NCBI GenBank assembly: GCA_965226475.1
Contig: CBDDDJ010000004.1
Location: forward strand, 744,001 to 808,000
Reading direction: 5' to 3'
DNA length: 64,000 nt
DNA from: JASLMY01 sp965226475
Lineage (GTDB): Bacteria; Pseudomonadota; Alphaproteobacteria; GCA-2731375
The notes under the pieces were generated by a model. The model was not told the DNA's origin. It was given only the letters and a program-made list of their open reading frames with translations, and did not search any database. Below, piece after piece: positions 35,942 through 44,859 of this stretch (its first letter is position 1; every line of letters begins with the position of its first letter). Made by a program: the position numbers and the translations under genes.

Positions 35942-36718
35942 ATGGCCTATGAAAACATCCTGGTCGAAACCAAGGGCGCCGTCGGCATCGTCACGCTGAA
36001 CCGGCCGAAGGCGATGAATGCCCTCAACGGCGATCTGGTCGCCGAACTGGCGAGCGCGCTCGACACGCTGGAGGCCGACGACGACATCGGCTGCCTGGTC
36101 CTGACCGGCAGCGAAAAGGCCTTCGCGGCGGGCGCCGACATCAAGGAGATGCAGCCCAAAGACTACATGGACGTCTATCTGGGCGACTTCATCACCAAGG
36201 GCTGGGAGCGGGCCAGCCAGTGCCGCAAGCCCGTGATCGCGGCGGTCGCCGGCTATGCGCTGGGGGGCGGATGCGAGTTGGCGATGATGTGCGACTTCAT
36301 CATCGCGGCCGAAAACGCGCGCTTCGGCCAGCCGGAGATCACCATCGGCACCATCCCCGGTGCCGGCGGCACCCAGCGGCTGACCAAGTTCGTCGGCAAA
36401 TCGAAGGCGATGGAGATGTGCCTGACCGGCCGAATGATGGACGCCGACGAGGCCGAACGTTCCGGCCTGGTGTCCCGCGTGGTGCCGCTCGACCAGCTGA
36501 TGGAGGAGGCTCTGGCGGTGGCGCATAGGATCGCCAAGCTCTCCAGCCCGATCGTCATGCTGGCCAAGGAGTCGGTCAACCGCGCCTACGAGACCACGCT
36601 CTCCGAGGGCGTGCGCTTCGAGCGCCGCCTCTTCCACTCGACCTTCGCGACCGAGGACAGGGCCGAGGGCATGGCCGCCTTCGCCGAAAAGCGCGAACCC
36701 CGCTTCCGCAACCGGTGA
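35942..36718 (+). CDS. Enoyl-CoA hydratase/isomerase family protein
   Basis: The 258-residue crotonase-fold protein has the oxyanion-hole strands AAGADIKEM and AVAGYALGGGCELAMMCD, and the two catalytic glutamates in ARFGQPEITIGTIPGAGGTQ (QPE then the following helix). It hydrates trans-2-enoyl-CoA to 3-hydroxyacyl-CoA in beta-oxidation. It follows mutM as in many alphaproteobacteria, where rpsT and dnaA usually come next; those genes are missing here. Confidence 0.92.
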   Translation: MAYENILVETKGAVGIVTLNRPKAMNALNGDLVAELASALDTLEADDDIGCLVLTGSEKAFAAGADIKEMQPKDYMDVYLGDFITKGWERASQCRKPVIAAVAGYALGGGCELAMMCDFIIAAENARFGQPEITIGTIPGAGGTQRLTKFVGKSKAMEMCLTGRMMDADEAERSGLVSRVVPLDQLMEEALAVAHRIAKLSSPIVMLAKESVNRAYETTLSEGVRFERRLFHSTFATEDRAEGMAAFAEKREPRFRNR

Positions 36719-36757
36719 AGCGTAAGGCGGCACGACTTCGAAAGGGGCCAGCGAGAG

Positions 36758-37501
36758 ATGCCGACGACACGAGAATATGTCGAACCAGTCGCGCGACTAC
36801 TGACCTACGGCGAGGGCGAAAGCCCCGGCTTCGGTGTCGCCTGGCCCGATTACCTTACGCTCGGGTTCACGGAGCGCGATATTCCCGAACTCGTCCGCAT
36901 GTGTCACGACGACGCGCTGAACGAGGCCGGCGAGGGCAGCCCGGGGGTCTGGGCGCCCCTCCATTCGTGGCGCGCGCTCGGGCAACTCGGCGCCGAGACG
37001 GCGGCCGGCCCGCTGGTCCAGCTGGCGAAAAAGCTGCCCGATGACGATTGGCTGCATGACGAACTGCCGAAGGTTCTGTCGATGATCGGTCCCGCTTCGT
37101 TGCCAGAGATCGTCTCCTGCCTGGCCGACGACGATCTCAACGTGACGGCCCGCTATTTACTGATCGAAAGCCTGGAGAAGATCGGCCTCGACCACCCCGA
37201 CGTCCGCGACGAATGCGTGCGGGTGCTGGCCGAGCGCCTTGAGGCCCATGGCACGAACGACGAAACCCTCAATGGCTTTTTGGTATCGGGCCTGGTTGGT
37301 CTCGGCGCGACGTCCGCGATCGCTACGATCCGCGACGCCTTCGCCGCCGATCGGGTCGACCTCGCCCAGCAAGGTGACATCGAGGACGTCGAAATTCTAA
37401 TGGGGCTTCGCGAGACGCGCGACACGCCGCGGCCCGACCTTCGGATATTGTCCAGCCTCATCGGACAAAAAGCGCGGAATATGGGAAGGCTCAATTCGTG
37501 A
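36758..37501 (+). CDS. HEAT-repeat-like protein, C-terminus cut by IS1595
   Basis: The protein is made of helical repeats: APLHSWRALGQLGAETAAGP, HDELPKVLSMIGPASLPEIV, TARYLLIESLEKIGLDHPDV, GFLVSGLVGLGATSAIATIR. These are HEAT/PBS-lyase-type repeats, usually scaffolds for protein contacts. The last codons (RLNS then TGA) are read from the IS1595 end at 37488, so the native C-terminus (in relatives it often continues into a metal-binding SEC-C-like tail; this is from memory) is lost. The preserved part is otherwise uninterrupted. Confidence 0.65.
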   Translation: MPTTREYVEPVARLLTYGEGESPGFGVAWPDYLTLGFTERDIPELVRMCHDDALNEAGEGSPGVWAPLHSWRALGQLGAETAAGPLVQLAKKLPDDDWLHDELPKVLSMIGPASLPEIVSCLADDDLNVTARYLLIESLEKIGLDHPDVRDECVRVLAERLEAHGTNDETLNGFLVSGLVGLGATSAIATIRDAFAADRVDLAQQGDIEDVEILMGLRETRDTPRPDLRILSSLIGQKARNMGRLNS

Positions 37502-38512
37502 ATTGTATGCGTCACCTTGTTACGGCGGCGGCGAGGCAGGCTCGGTCATTGGCGCCGGGGGCGAGGCCGACGAGGTGGAACCAGCTCAGGTAGTTGTCCA
37601 GATAGCGGGTGGCGATGCCGCGGCGGGGACGCAGGAAGTCCTTCAACCGGCTGTGGCGGCTGTTCACCGTCTGCACATGCAGATCGCCCCGAACCCGTTC
37701 CCCCATCGAGCGGTTGAGTGCTTCGTGGCTCACCCCGAGCGCGGCGGCGCAAGGTGGATAGCTCGCGCCACCGTCGGAGACCAGCAGGGCGTCCTTCGCG
37801 ACCACCGGGTCGAGAGCAGCCGTGAGCGCCGCCGCGTCGACCCTGGGCAGCACCGCGCTCACCGTCGTCCCGCTCCGGTCCGCCGCCATGAGAACCGGCA
37901 CCTGCTCGCGCGAGAGGCCGCGCTTCTTCGCCTTGCCGCCCCGCCGCCGTGCCTTGCGTCCCAGCCCGCGCGCGCCCTTCCGGCTCTCCAGGACGTAGGT
38001 CTCGTCCGCTTCCACGATCCCCTTGAGCACCTCCGAATCGCTCCGCGCCGCCGCCAGAAACCGGTGACGCCAGCGGAACGCCGTGCTCACCGCCACGTCG
38101 CAGCGCGCCGCCGAGGCCTTCACCGTCTCCCCCTCCGCCAGCGACGCCCCGAACGACAGCCAGCGTTCCTTGTGGTGCAGGCCCGACAGCGGCGTACCGG
38201 TCAGCGCGTTGAAGGTCCTGCCGCAGCCCTTGCACTGGTAGCGCCGCAGACCCCGCGCCATACCGCGCGAAACCGCCCCTTCGCTCGCGCAGTGCGGACA
38301 GCGCCGGGCCTCGTCCACACCAAGCTCGATCGCGGCCTTCGATGCCTCGCCTTCGCTCCGGCCCGACAGCACCGCGAGCGCCTCGTGCCGCTGCACGCGC
38401 GTCAGCCCGCGCGCCGCCGAAAGCCACACCTGGAAACCCTTGCCGTCCATGACCCAACCTCCTGACGTTCCGGGCATTCTATCACAAATGCATACGTTTC
38501 ACAAATTGAACC
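37488..38512 (-). mobile_element. IS1595-family insertion sequence, copy 2
   Basis: Same 1025-bp length and almost the same sequence as the copy at 10135-11159, and in the same orientation. The right end has decayed (complement GGTTCAATTTGTGAA). The 8-mers on the two sides (ending ATGGGAA and starting TTTCGTTT) do not match, so there is no target duplication. This suggests recombination between copies or deletion next to the element after insertion. Confidence 0.88.
37512..38450 (-). CDS. IS1595-family transposase, copy 2
   Basis: Near-identical to the transposase at 10159-11097; I see only two amino-acid differences (SAARG for SGARG, WFHL for WFRL). Zinc ribbon (CPHC, CKGC) and catalytic motifs (EADETY, VSDGG, TVNSRHSRLKDF) are intact. 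AGGAGGTTGGGTC precedes the ATG at 38450. Confidence 0.9.
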   Translation of the reverse strand: MDGKGFQVWLSAARGLTRVQRHEALAVLSGRSEGEASKAAIELGVDEARRCPHCASEGAVSRGMARGLRRYQCKGCGRTFNALTGTPLSGLHHKERWLSFGASLAEGETVKASAARCDVAVSTAFRWRHRFLAAARSDSEVLKGIVEADETYVLESRKGARGLGRKARRRGGKAKKRGLSREQVPVLMAADRSGTTVSAVLPRVDAAALTAALDPVVAKDALLVSDGGASYPPCAAALGVSHEALNRSMGERVRGDLHVQTVNSRHSRLKDFLRPRRGIATRYLDNYLSWFHLVGLAPGANDRACLAAAVTR

Positions 38513-38702
38513 TTTCGTTTTGCAAAAAATCACTTTTCGTCGATATATATATTTAATGCCATATACAATATAATATCTTTGTATTGTTGATCGATGCAGA
38601 TCCACAAGGCAATCCCAGGGCGAATCCCCTCGAGGCCACCACACCCCGCCGTCGTTTCACGTGGCCTTTGCCGTGGAAATTCATTAGCATTGCGCGCACC
38701 AA
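38513..38702. other. AT-rich junction next to IS1595 copy 2
   Basis: The first 70 bases are very AT-rich (TATATATATTTAATGCCATA) and unlike both neighbours. The second half is GC-rich and contains CACCACACCCCGCCGTCGTT, shared with position about 12749. No gene. Confidence 0.4.
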
Positions 38703-39164
38703 TTGGCGTGGGCCATGCTCATGGCTCATGTGCAACTGGGTGATCTCGGCGCGGCCAAGCAGGAGTTGGCGAATATCACGAGCCGCTGGGGCTCCGCCAA
38801 TCTAATTCTCCTGCGCGTCAATTATCAGCACAGCCGCGACCCAGAATTCGAGGAGCGCTATATCGCGCCGTTCGCCAAAGCCGGCGTGCCCGAATGGGCC
38901 GACGGCATCACGTTCGACGAGACAAAACCGCTCAGCGGCAAAGAGTTGGTGACGCTCTTCGAGCCGCCCTACAAAGTTCAAGGTGATATCTTCACCGTCA
39001 CGGATGTCAAGGTCGATCTACTCTGTCTTAGCCGCCCCTGGAAATTGATGGGACGGGCCTATTGCGCTCCGGTCTATCGCGATCCCACCTATATCAATGA
39101 CTTTGTCATGCCGTCGATCCATCATCCAGGCTACACCACTTTCTCCGTCAAGCGGGGAAAGTAG
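38703..39164 (+). pseudogene. C-terminal remnant resembling adenylate cyclase/TPR proteins
   Basis: The 153-codon frame lacks a proper start (a TTG and weak context; a stop lies five codons upstream). The translation begins with the end of a TPR-like helix pair (MLMAHVQLGDLGAAKQELAN). It then has LLCLSRPWKLMGRAYCAPVY, resembling the C-terminal extension of class III cyclase-TPR proteins in which a Cys/Tyr pair precedes YRNP (here YRDP). I infer a decayed 3' part of such a gene. An independent small protein is less likely. Confidence 0.4.
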
Positions 39165-39409
39165 AGGCAGCGTGCGGCAACGGCCGGACGGCAGATTTGG
39201 GTTACGAATTTCTGTTCAGAATAATCTAATATCGTGGTAACTCCCGGATCCATGCCAGACGCATGCGGGGCGCCTCCGCACGTCCCCTGTCGCCCGCTGC
39301 CCGCGCCCTGGATGCCCGGCGGCGCCTCGAACGTGGGGATATCCTTAACACCCGCTCGGCGCAACCGTTAGAGTGGCGCCACCCGCCCGTATCGAGGTCT
39401 CCCCCCGCC
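39165..39409. other. Intergenic region before the MFS gene
   Basis: About 245 bases. Frames are open but without recognisable sequence. A GTG at 39410 is my choice of MFS start. No promoter is distinct. Confidence 0.35.
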
Positions 39410-40650
39410 GTGTCTCCCGTTGCCGGAACATCGATCACCGCGCCGTTCGCCGTCCGCAGTTTCCGCTTCCAGTGGCCGGCGGATCTGTTGACCGCCTGGG
39501 CCTACCGGCCCTCGAGATGGAGACCCTGATCCTTGGCTGGTACGTGCTGGTGGCGACGGACTCCGTCTTCCTGTTGACCGTGTTCGCCTCGCTGCAATTT
39601 CTCGGCACCTTGCTCGCGCCGATGTTCGGCGTCGTCGCCGACCGGATCGGCCGGCGGACGATCCTGCTCGTCCTCAGGGCGATGTTCCTGCTGTTGGCGA
39701 CCACGCTGATGACCTTGGGATTCAGCGGTGCCTTGAAGGTCGAGCTGGTCTTCGCCATCGCCTTCCTCGTCGGCCTGCTGAAGCCCGGCGACCTGGTGAT
39801 GCGGAACGCCTTGATCGGCGACACCATGCCGAAAGGGCTGCTGATGAACGCCATGGGCGTTTCACGCACGACGATGGACTCGGCGCGGATCTTCGGTGCG
39901 CTCGTCGGCGCCGGCCTCTTCGCCGCCTTCGGCCTGGGCGCCAGCTATGCCGTCGTCGTCGCCTTTTATGGGCTGAGCCTGCTGTTGACCTTCGGCGTTT
40001 CCGGCACGCGACCCGCGCGGGTGGTGCAGCCCGCCGGCGTCGCCGGCCCGACGCCGTGGCGCGACCTCCAGGAGGGGCTGGCCTATGTCTGGAACACGCC
40101 CAGGCTCCTGGCGCTCATGTGGCTCGCCTTCCTGGTCAACCTCACCGCCTTTCCGATCTCCCACGGCCTGCTGCCCTATGTCGCCCGCGATGTTTACCAC
40201 GTCGGCGAGACGGGGCTCGGCCATATGGTGGCGGTCCACGCGGCGGGCGCCTTCGCCGGTTCCCTGGCGCTCGCCATATCCCGCCACGTCCGCCGGCCCG
40301 CGCGGGTCAGCGTCATCAACATTCTGCTCTGGTATCTGAGCCTCGCGGTCTTCGGCCAGCTCGACGGCATGGCGATGGGCCTGACGCTCCTCTTCGTCAT
40401 CGGCGTGGTGCAGAGTTTCGGCCTGGTGGCGATGTCGGTATCGCTCCTGGAGGCGGCGGAGCCCGCGTTCCGCGCCCGCGTCATGGGCACGCGCATGCTG
40501 GCGGTCTACGGCCTGCCGATCGGCCTGGTCGCCTCGGGCGCGCTGATCGACGGGCTCGGCTACTCGCTGACCGTCATCGTCTATTGCGCCGTCGGCATCG
40601 CGGCTAGTCTCTGGGTCGCGATTCGCTGGCGCGCGGCGCTCTGGCGGTAG
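39410..40650 (+). pseudogene. MFS transporter, frameshifted near the N-terminus
   Basis: One frame gives the N-terminal part FAVRSFRFQWPADLLTAWA. At about 39515 the sense moves to another frame that continues EMETLILGWYVLVATDSVFL through the whole transporter, with FGVVADRIGRR (MFS loop 2-3 motif) and roughly 10-11 more membrane segments. The family (enterobactin-exporter-like, EntS/MFS_3) would move a small molecule across the inner membrane. Total joined length is about 413 residues. A one-base indel is the only lesion seen, so a sequencing error is possible. It lies directly upstream of hyuA, suggesting uptake or export of the HyuAB substrate. Confidence 0.75.
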
Positions 40651-40665
40651 GTGGTGGAGAAGGAC

Positions 40666-42738
40666 ATGACAGGGGAATCGACGGGCTACCGGCTCGCCGT
40701 CGACGTCGGCGGCACCTTCACCGACCTCGTGTGCCACCGCGCGGGCGAGACCGTCGGCGTCTTGAAGGTGCCGAGCACCCCCGCCAACCCCTCGCTCGGC
40801 GTCGCCGAGGCGATCCGCCGCGCGGTGGAGGCTTGGGGAATCGCGCCCGGCGAGATCGACCGCTTCGTCCACGGCACCACGGTCGCGACCAACGCGGTGC
40901 TGGAGCAACGCGGTGCCCGGCTCGGCCTGCTGACGACCACGGGCTTTCGCGACGTGCTGGAGATCGGCCGGCAGAAGCGGACCCGGATGTACGACCTGAC
41001 GCTCGAGCCCGAGACGCCGGGCTTCCTGGCGCCGGGTGCCCGGCGCAAGGAGATCGGCGGGCGCATCGCCGCCGATGGCGCCGAGATCGAGCCCCTCGAC
41101 GAGGCGGCGGTCGCCCTGGCGGCCGACGCGCTGGTCGCGGACGGCGTCGAGGCGATCGCCATCGTCTTCCTCTTCTCCTTCGCCAACCCGGCGCACGAGC
41201 TGCGCGCGGCGGAAATCCTCCGCGAACGCCATCCGGGCGTGCCGCTCTCGCTCTCCTCGGAGGTCGACCCGGCCTACCGGGAATACGAGCGGACGGCGGT
41301 CACCGCCTTCGATGGCTATGTGAAGCCGGTGCTGGACCGCTATCTCCAGGACATGGTCTCGCGCCTGGCCGAGGCCGGCATCGCCGCGCCGTTGCAGGTC
41401 ATGATGTCCAGGGGCGGCGTCGCCTCGGCCGATATCGCGCGCCAGCGGCCGGTCCGCCTGTTGCTGTCCGGCCCGGCGGCGGGGGTCGTCGGCGGCAAGC
41501 GGGCGGGCGAGACGGCGGGGGCGGCGGACGTCATCACCGTGGATATCGGCGGTACCAGCTGCGATATCGCGCTGGTGGAGGGCGGCCAGCCGGTGGTTCG
41601 TACCGAGGGTGTCATCGCCGGCTATCCGATCCGGGTGCCGATGATCGACGTCAACGCCATCGGCGCCGGCGGCGGCTCGATCGCCTGGCTCGACGCGGCG
41701 GGCGGCCTGCATGTCGGCCCGCGCTCGGCCGGCGCCGAGCCCGGGCCCGCCTGCTATGGCCGGGGCGGCGCCGAGGCGACGGTCACCGATGCCTCGCTGG
41801 TGCTGGGATATTTGAACCCCGAGACCTTCGCCGGCGGCACCGTGGCGCTCGATCCCGACCTCGCGCGCCGGCTGCTGGAGGAGCGGATCGCGGGACCCAT
41901 GGGGATCTCGGCCGAGGCCGCCGCGCTCGGCATCCACCGGGTGTTGAACGCATCGATGGCGGAGGGCATCCGCCTGGTTTCGATCCGCCGGGGCCATGAT
42001 CCGCGCCGCTTCGCGCTGGTGGCGCTCGGTGGCGGCGGGCCGGTCCATGCCTGCGCGCTGGCGGATGAGCTGATGGTCGACCGGGTGGTCGTGCCCCGCC
42101 ATCCGGGCGTGCTGTCGGCCGACGGCCTGCTGGCCGCGCGGGTGGAGCAGGAGCTGTCGACCGCCTTCGCCCGGCCCTTGGAGGGACTCGGCCGCGACGT
42201 CCTGGCCGCCGCCTACGACGACCTCGACGGCCGTTGCCGGGCACTGATGGCGCGCGAGGCGATCGGCGCGGCGCCGGTCGAGGTCCGCCACTTCGCCGAC
42301 GTCTGCTACATCGGCCAGGGCTATCACCTGGAAGTGCCGGTCGACCTCGCGGCCGAGGACCCGATCGCCGGCCTCTACCGCGATTTCCTCGGCCTGCACG
42401 ACCGCATCCACGGCTATGCGGCCGAGGCCCCAGCGCGGATCGTCAACCTGCGCGGCGTGCACGGCGCCGGCGGAGCCGGTAACGGCCATGTCGCCGATCG
42501 CCCGGCGGGCGGGACGGCGGTGGCGTCGTCGACGCGCGACATTCTGCTGTCCGCGCCCTGGGACCGGGTCGAGGCGGCGGTCCACGACCGCGGCGACCTC
42601 ACCCCCGGTGGCACGCTCACGGGCCCGGCGATCGTCGAGCAGGCGGACACCACGACCTTGGTTCCGCCCGACTGGCATGGCATCGTGGACGCGGACGGCA
42701 ACATGATCCTGGAGCGGAAGGGTCCGAACCATGGCTGA
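40666..42738 (+). CDS. hyuA: Hydantoinase/oxoprolinase subunit A
   Basis: The 690-residue protein begins with the ATPase-like LAVDVGGTFTDLVCHRAGE. It has DRFVHGTTVATNAVLEQRGA, SSEVDPAYREYERT, the second nucleotide-binding strand ITVDIGGTSCDIALVEGG and GGGSIAWLDAAGGLHVGPRS. These are HyuA (5-oxoprolinase/acetone carboxylase/hydantoinase) motifs. With HyuB it hydrolyses a cyclic amide, usually driven by ATP. GGAGAAGGAC precedes ATG 40666, which I prefer to the GTG at 40651. Its end overlaps hyuB by 8 bases. Confidence 0.92.
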   Translation: MTGESTGYRLAVDVGGTFTDLVCHRAGETVGVLKVPSTPANPSLGVAEAIRRAVEAWGIAPGEIDRFVHGTTVATNAVLEQRGARLGLLTTTGFRDVLEIGRQKRTRMYDLTLEPETPGFLAPGARRKEIGGRIAADGAEIEPLDEAAVALAADALVADGVEAIAIVFLFSFANPAHELRAAEILRERHPGVPLSLSSEVDPAYREYERTAVTAFDGYVKPVLDRYLQDMVSRLAEAGIAAPLQVMMSRGGVASADIARQRPVRLLLSGPAAGVVGGKRAGETAGAADVITVDIGGTSCDIALVEGGQPVVRTEGVIAGYPIRVPMIDVNAIGAGGGSIAWLDAAGGLHVGPRSAGAEPGPACYGRGGAEATVTDASLVLGYLNPETFAGGTVALDPDLARRLLEERIAGPMGISAEAAALGIHRVLNASMAEGIRLVSIRRGHDPRRFALVALGGGGPVHACALADELMVDRVVVPRHPGVLSADGLLAARVEQELSTAFARPLEGLGRDVLAAAYDDLDGRCRALMAREAIGAAPVEVRHFADVCYIGQGYHLEVPVDLAAEDPIAGLYRDFLGLHDRIHGYAAEAPARIVNLRGVHGAGGAGNGHVADRPAGGTAVASSTRDILLSAPWDRVEAAVHDRGDLTPGGTLTGPAIVEQADTTTLVPPDWHGIVDADGNMILERKGPNHG

Positions 42739-44398
42739 GCGACCTGATCACGACGGACCGCTCGACCGGATCACGGTCGAGGTGGTGCGGCACAAGATCG
42801 AAGGCATCGCCGACGAGATGGAGGACGCGCTGCTTCGCAGCTCCTTCTCGCCCATCGTCAAGGAGGGGCTGGACGCCTCCGCCAGCCTGTTCCTGCCCGA
42901 CGGCACCACGCTCGCCCAGGCCTGCGCGATTCCGATCCATCTGGCGACGCTGATCCCGGCGGTGGGGCGCATCATCGGCGATTTTCCGATTGAGACCATG
43001 GGCGCCGGCGACGTCTATATCCTGAACGATCCCTATTGCGGCGGCACGCACCTGCCCGACATCGCCGTGGTGATGCCGGTGCTGCGCGATGGCCGCGTCG
43101 TGGCGCTGAGCGCGGCGATGACCCACCACCAGGACGTCGGCGGCATGGCGCCGGGCTCGGTCCCGACCAACGCCACCGAAATCTTCCAGGAGGGGATCCG
43201 CATCCCGCCGGTGTGCCTCAGGCGGGGCGAGGCGTTCGACGAGACGCTGATCCGGATGCTGCGCCAGAACGTCCGCATTCCCGACATGTTCATGGGCGAC
43301 CTCAACGCCCAGATCGCCGCCTGCACGGTGGGCGCCCGGCGCCTGGGCGACCTCGCCGAGCGGCACGGCGACAACCACCTCTCCGCGATCTTCGACGAGC
43401 TGATCCGGCGCTCCGAGGCCATGACCCGCGCCGCGCTCGCCCGCCTGCCGGCCGGCCGCTACGCTTCCGTCGGCCACATGGACAACGACGGGGTCGAACT
43501 CGACCGGCCGCTCCGCATCGAGGTCGAGGCGGTGGTGGGCGAGGGCCGGGTCCATTTCGACTTTACCGGCACCAGCGACGAGGCCAAGGGGCCGATGAAC
43601 TGTGTCCCCTCCGGCAGCGCGGCGGCGGCCTACTACGCCGTGCGCGCCGTGACCGACCCGGAGATCCCGACCAACGGCGGCTGCTTCCGCCCGGTCTCGC
43701 TGCATCTGCCCGAGGGCTCGCTGGTCAATCCGCGCCCGCCGGCGCCGGTGAACGCGCGGACGGCGACGATCAAGGCGATCACCAACACGATTCTGGGCGC
43801 GCTGGCCGAAGCGGCGCCCGAGCGCATGCCGGCCGCCAACGCGGGCGCCCTGTTGGTGCTGGCCTTCGGCGGGGCGGACGCGGCCCACGGCCCCTTCATC
43901 GTCGGCGACCTTGTCGCCGGCGGCTCCGGCGCCGGGCCGGCGGGCGACGGCGTCGACGTGGTCGAAAGCGATGCCACCAACTGCATGAACCTGCCGGCCG
44001 AAGCCTTGGAGATGGAGGCGCCGATCCGCCTGCTGGACAATTCGCTGCGCGCCGATTCGGGCGGCGCGGGGGCGCACCGGGGCGGTCTCGGCATCCGCCG
44101 CGAATACGAGATGCTGGCCGACGGCATCACCCTCTCCCACCGGGGCGAGCGGCACTTCAGCCGGGCGCCCGGTCTCGCCGGCGGCGGCGGCGGGGCGTCG
44201 GCCCGCTCCCGTATCATCCGCGCCGACGGGCGGGAGGAGGAGGTGCCCTCCAAGCTGCAGACCGTGCTCAACCGGGGCGACCGGCTGATCGTCGAGACGG
44301 CGGGCGGCGGCGGCCACGGCGATCCATCGGCCCGCGCGGCGCAAGCCCGGGCCCGCGACCTCGCCGACGGCAAGGTCAGCGTCCAGGCGGCGCAATAG
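42731..44398 (+). CDS. hyuB: Hydantoinase/oxoprolinase subunit B
   Basis: The 555-residue protein has the HyuB signatures: RSSFSPIVKEGLDASASLFL, LNDPYCGGTHLPDIAVVMPV, HHQDVGGMAPGS, VPSGSAAAAYYAVRAVTDPE, PAANAGALLVLAFGG and the Gly-rich end TAGGGGHGDPSARA. HyuB forms the catalytic complex with HyuA for ring opening of hydantoins, oxoproline or N-methylhydantoin. The ATG overlaps the hyuA stop in ATGGCTGA, implying coupled translation and a fixed stoichiometry. Confidence 0.92.
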   Translation: MAERPDHDGPLDRITVEVVRHKIEGIADEMEDALLRSSFSPIVKEGLDASASLFLPDGTTLAQACAIPIHLATLIPAVGRIIGDFPIETMGAGDVYILNDPYCGGTHLPDIAVVMPVLRDGRVVALSAAMTHHQDVGGMAPGSVPTNATEIFQEGIRIPPVCLRRGEAFDETLIRMLRQNVRIPDMFMGDLNAQIAACTVGARRLGDLAERHGDNHLSAIFDELIRRSEAMTRAALARLPAGRYASVGHMDNDGVELDRPLRIEVEAVVGEGRVHFDFTGTSDEAKGPMNCVPSGSAAAAYYAVRAVTDPEIPTNGGCFRPVSLHLPEGSLVNPRPPAPVNARTATIKAITNTILGALAEAAPERMPAANAGALLVLAFGGADAAHGPFIVGDLVAGGSGAGPAGDGVDVVESDATNCMNLPAEALEMEAPIRLLDNSLRADSGGAGAHRGGLGIRREYEMLADGITLSHRGERHFSRAPGLAGGGGGASARSRIIRADGREEEVPSKLQTVLNRGDRLIVETAGGGGHGDPSARAAQARARDLADGKVSVQAAQ

Positions 44399-44403
44399 GC
44401 CAC

Positions 44404-44637
44404 GTGAGTCTCGCCCAGGAGAAACCGAGAAACCCCTGGGCCCCGCCCACGGTCGCGGGTCTGCGCATCCTCTCCCTGGTCGGCGCGCTGCTGATCTGGA
44501 CCGCCTGGTCCGACGTGATGTTCTATTTGATTCTCGGCCTCGCCTTCGGCGCCTATGGCGCCGCCGCCCTCATCGCCCGCTTCGTGCCCGGCGGCAACGC
44601 GGGATTTTCGCGGGTCTGCCGGACGGAAGGGGAGTGA
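44404..44637 (+). CDS. Small two-helix membrane protein downstream of hyuB
   Basis: A GTG at 44404, 5 bases after the hyuB stop, opens 77 codons: an Arg/Pro-rich cytoplasmic start (LAQEKPRNPWAPPTVAG), two hydrophobic segments (ILSLVGALLIWTAWSDVMFY and LILGLAFGAYGAAALIARF) and a short tail. The close spacing suggests it is co-transcribed with hyuAB. Its function is unknown; it could be a transporter accessory or membrane anchor. Confidence 0.65.
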   Translation: MSLAQEKPRNPWAPPTVAGLRILSLVGALLIWTAWSDVMFYLILGLAFGAYGAAALIARFVPGGNAGFSRVCRTEGE

Positions 44638-44859
44638 GTACAGGCCGGGACCCGGCGCGAGACGCGTGGCATTCGCGATCCCAACGTCTCCGCCGTGCCC
44701 GATATTCTCCCGAGGATTATGCAGCGCCAACAGAGGCCAATCGACCCGGAGAAGACGAAGCGGACGAACCCGTTCCCGAGAGGCGGGTTTTGGCGGGGGG
44801 TTTTGATTGCCCCGAATCGGCAGTTTCCCGCCGTTCAGCCGAGGCGCACAAAAACCACC
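44638..44859. other. Intergenic region before IS1182
   Basis: About 220 bases. GAGGCGGGTTTTGGCGGGGG near 44780 is G-rich but no clear hairpin follows. No gene. The last four bases, CACC, are the IS1182 target duplication. Confidence 0.35.

Noticed and set aside
39862..42732. 956-codon open frame on the minus strand
   Set aside because: It is antisense to the MFS and hyuA genes; both have clear homology on the plus strand. The length is explained by GC-rich third positions.
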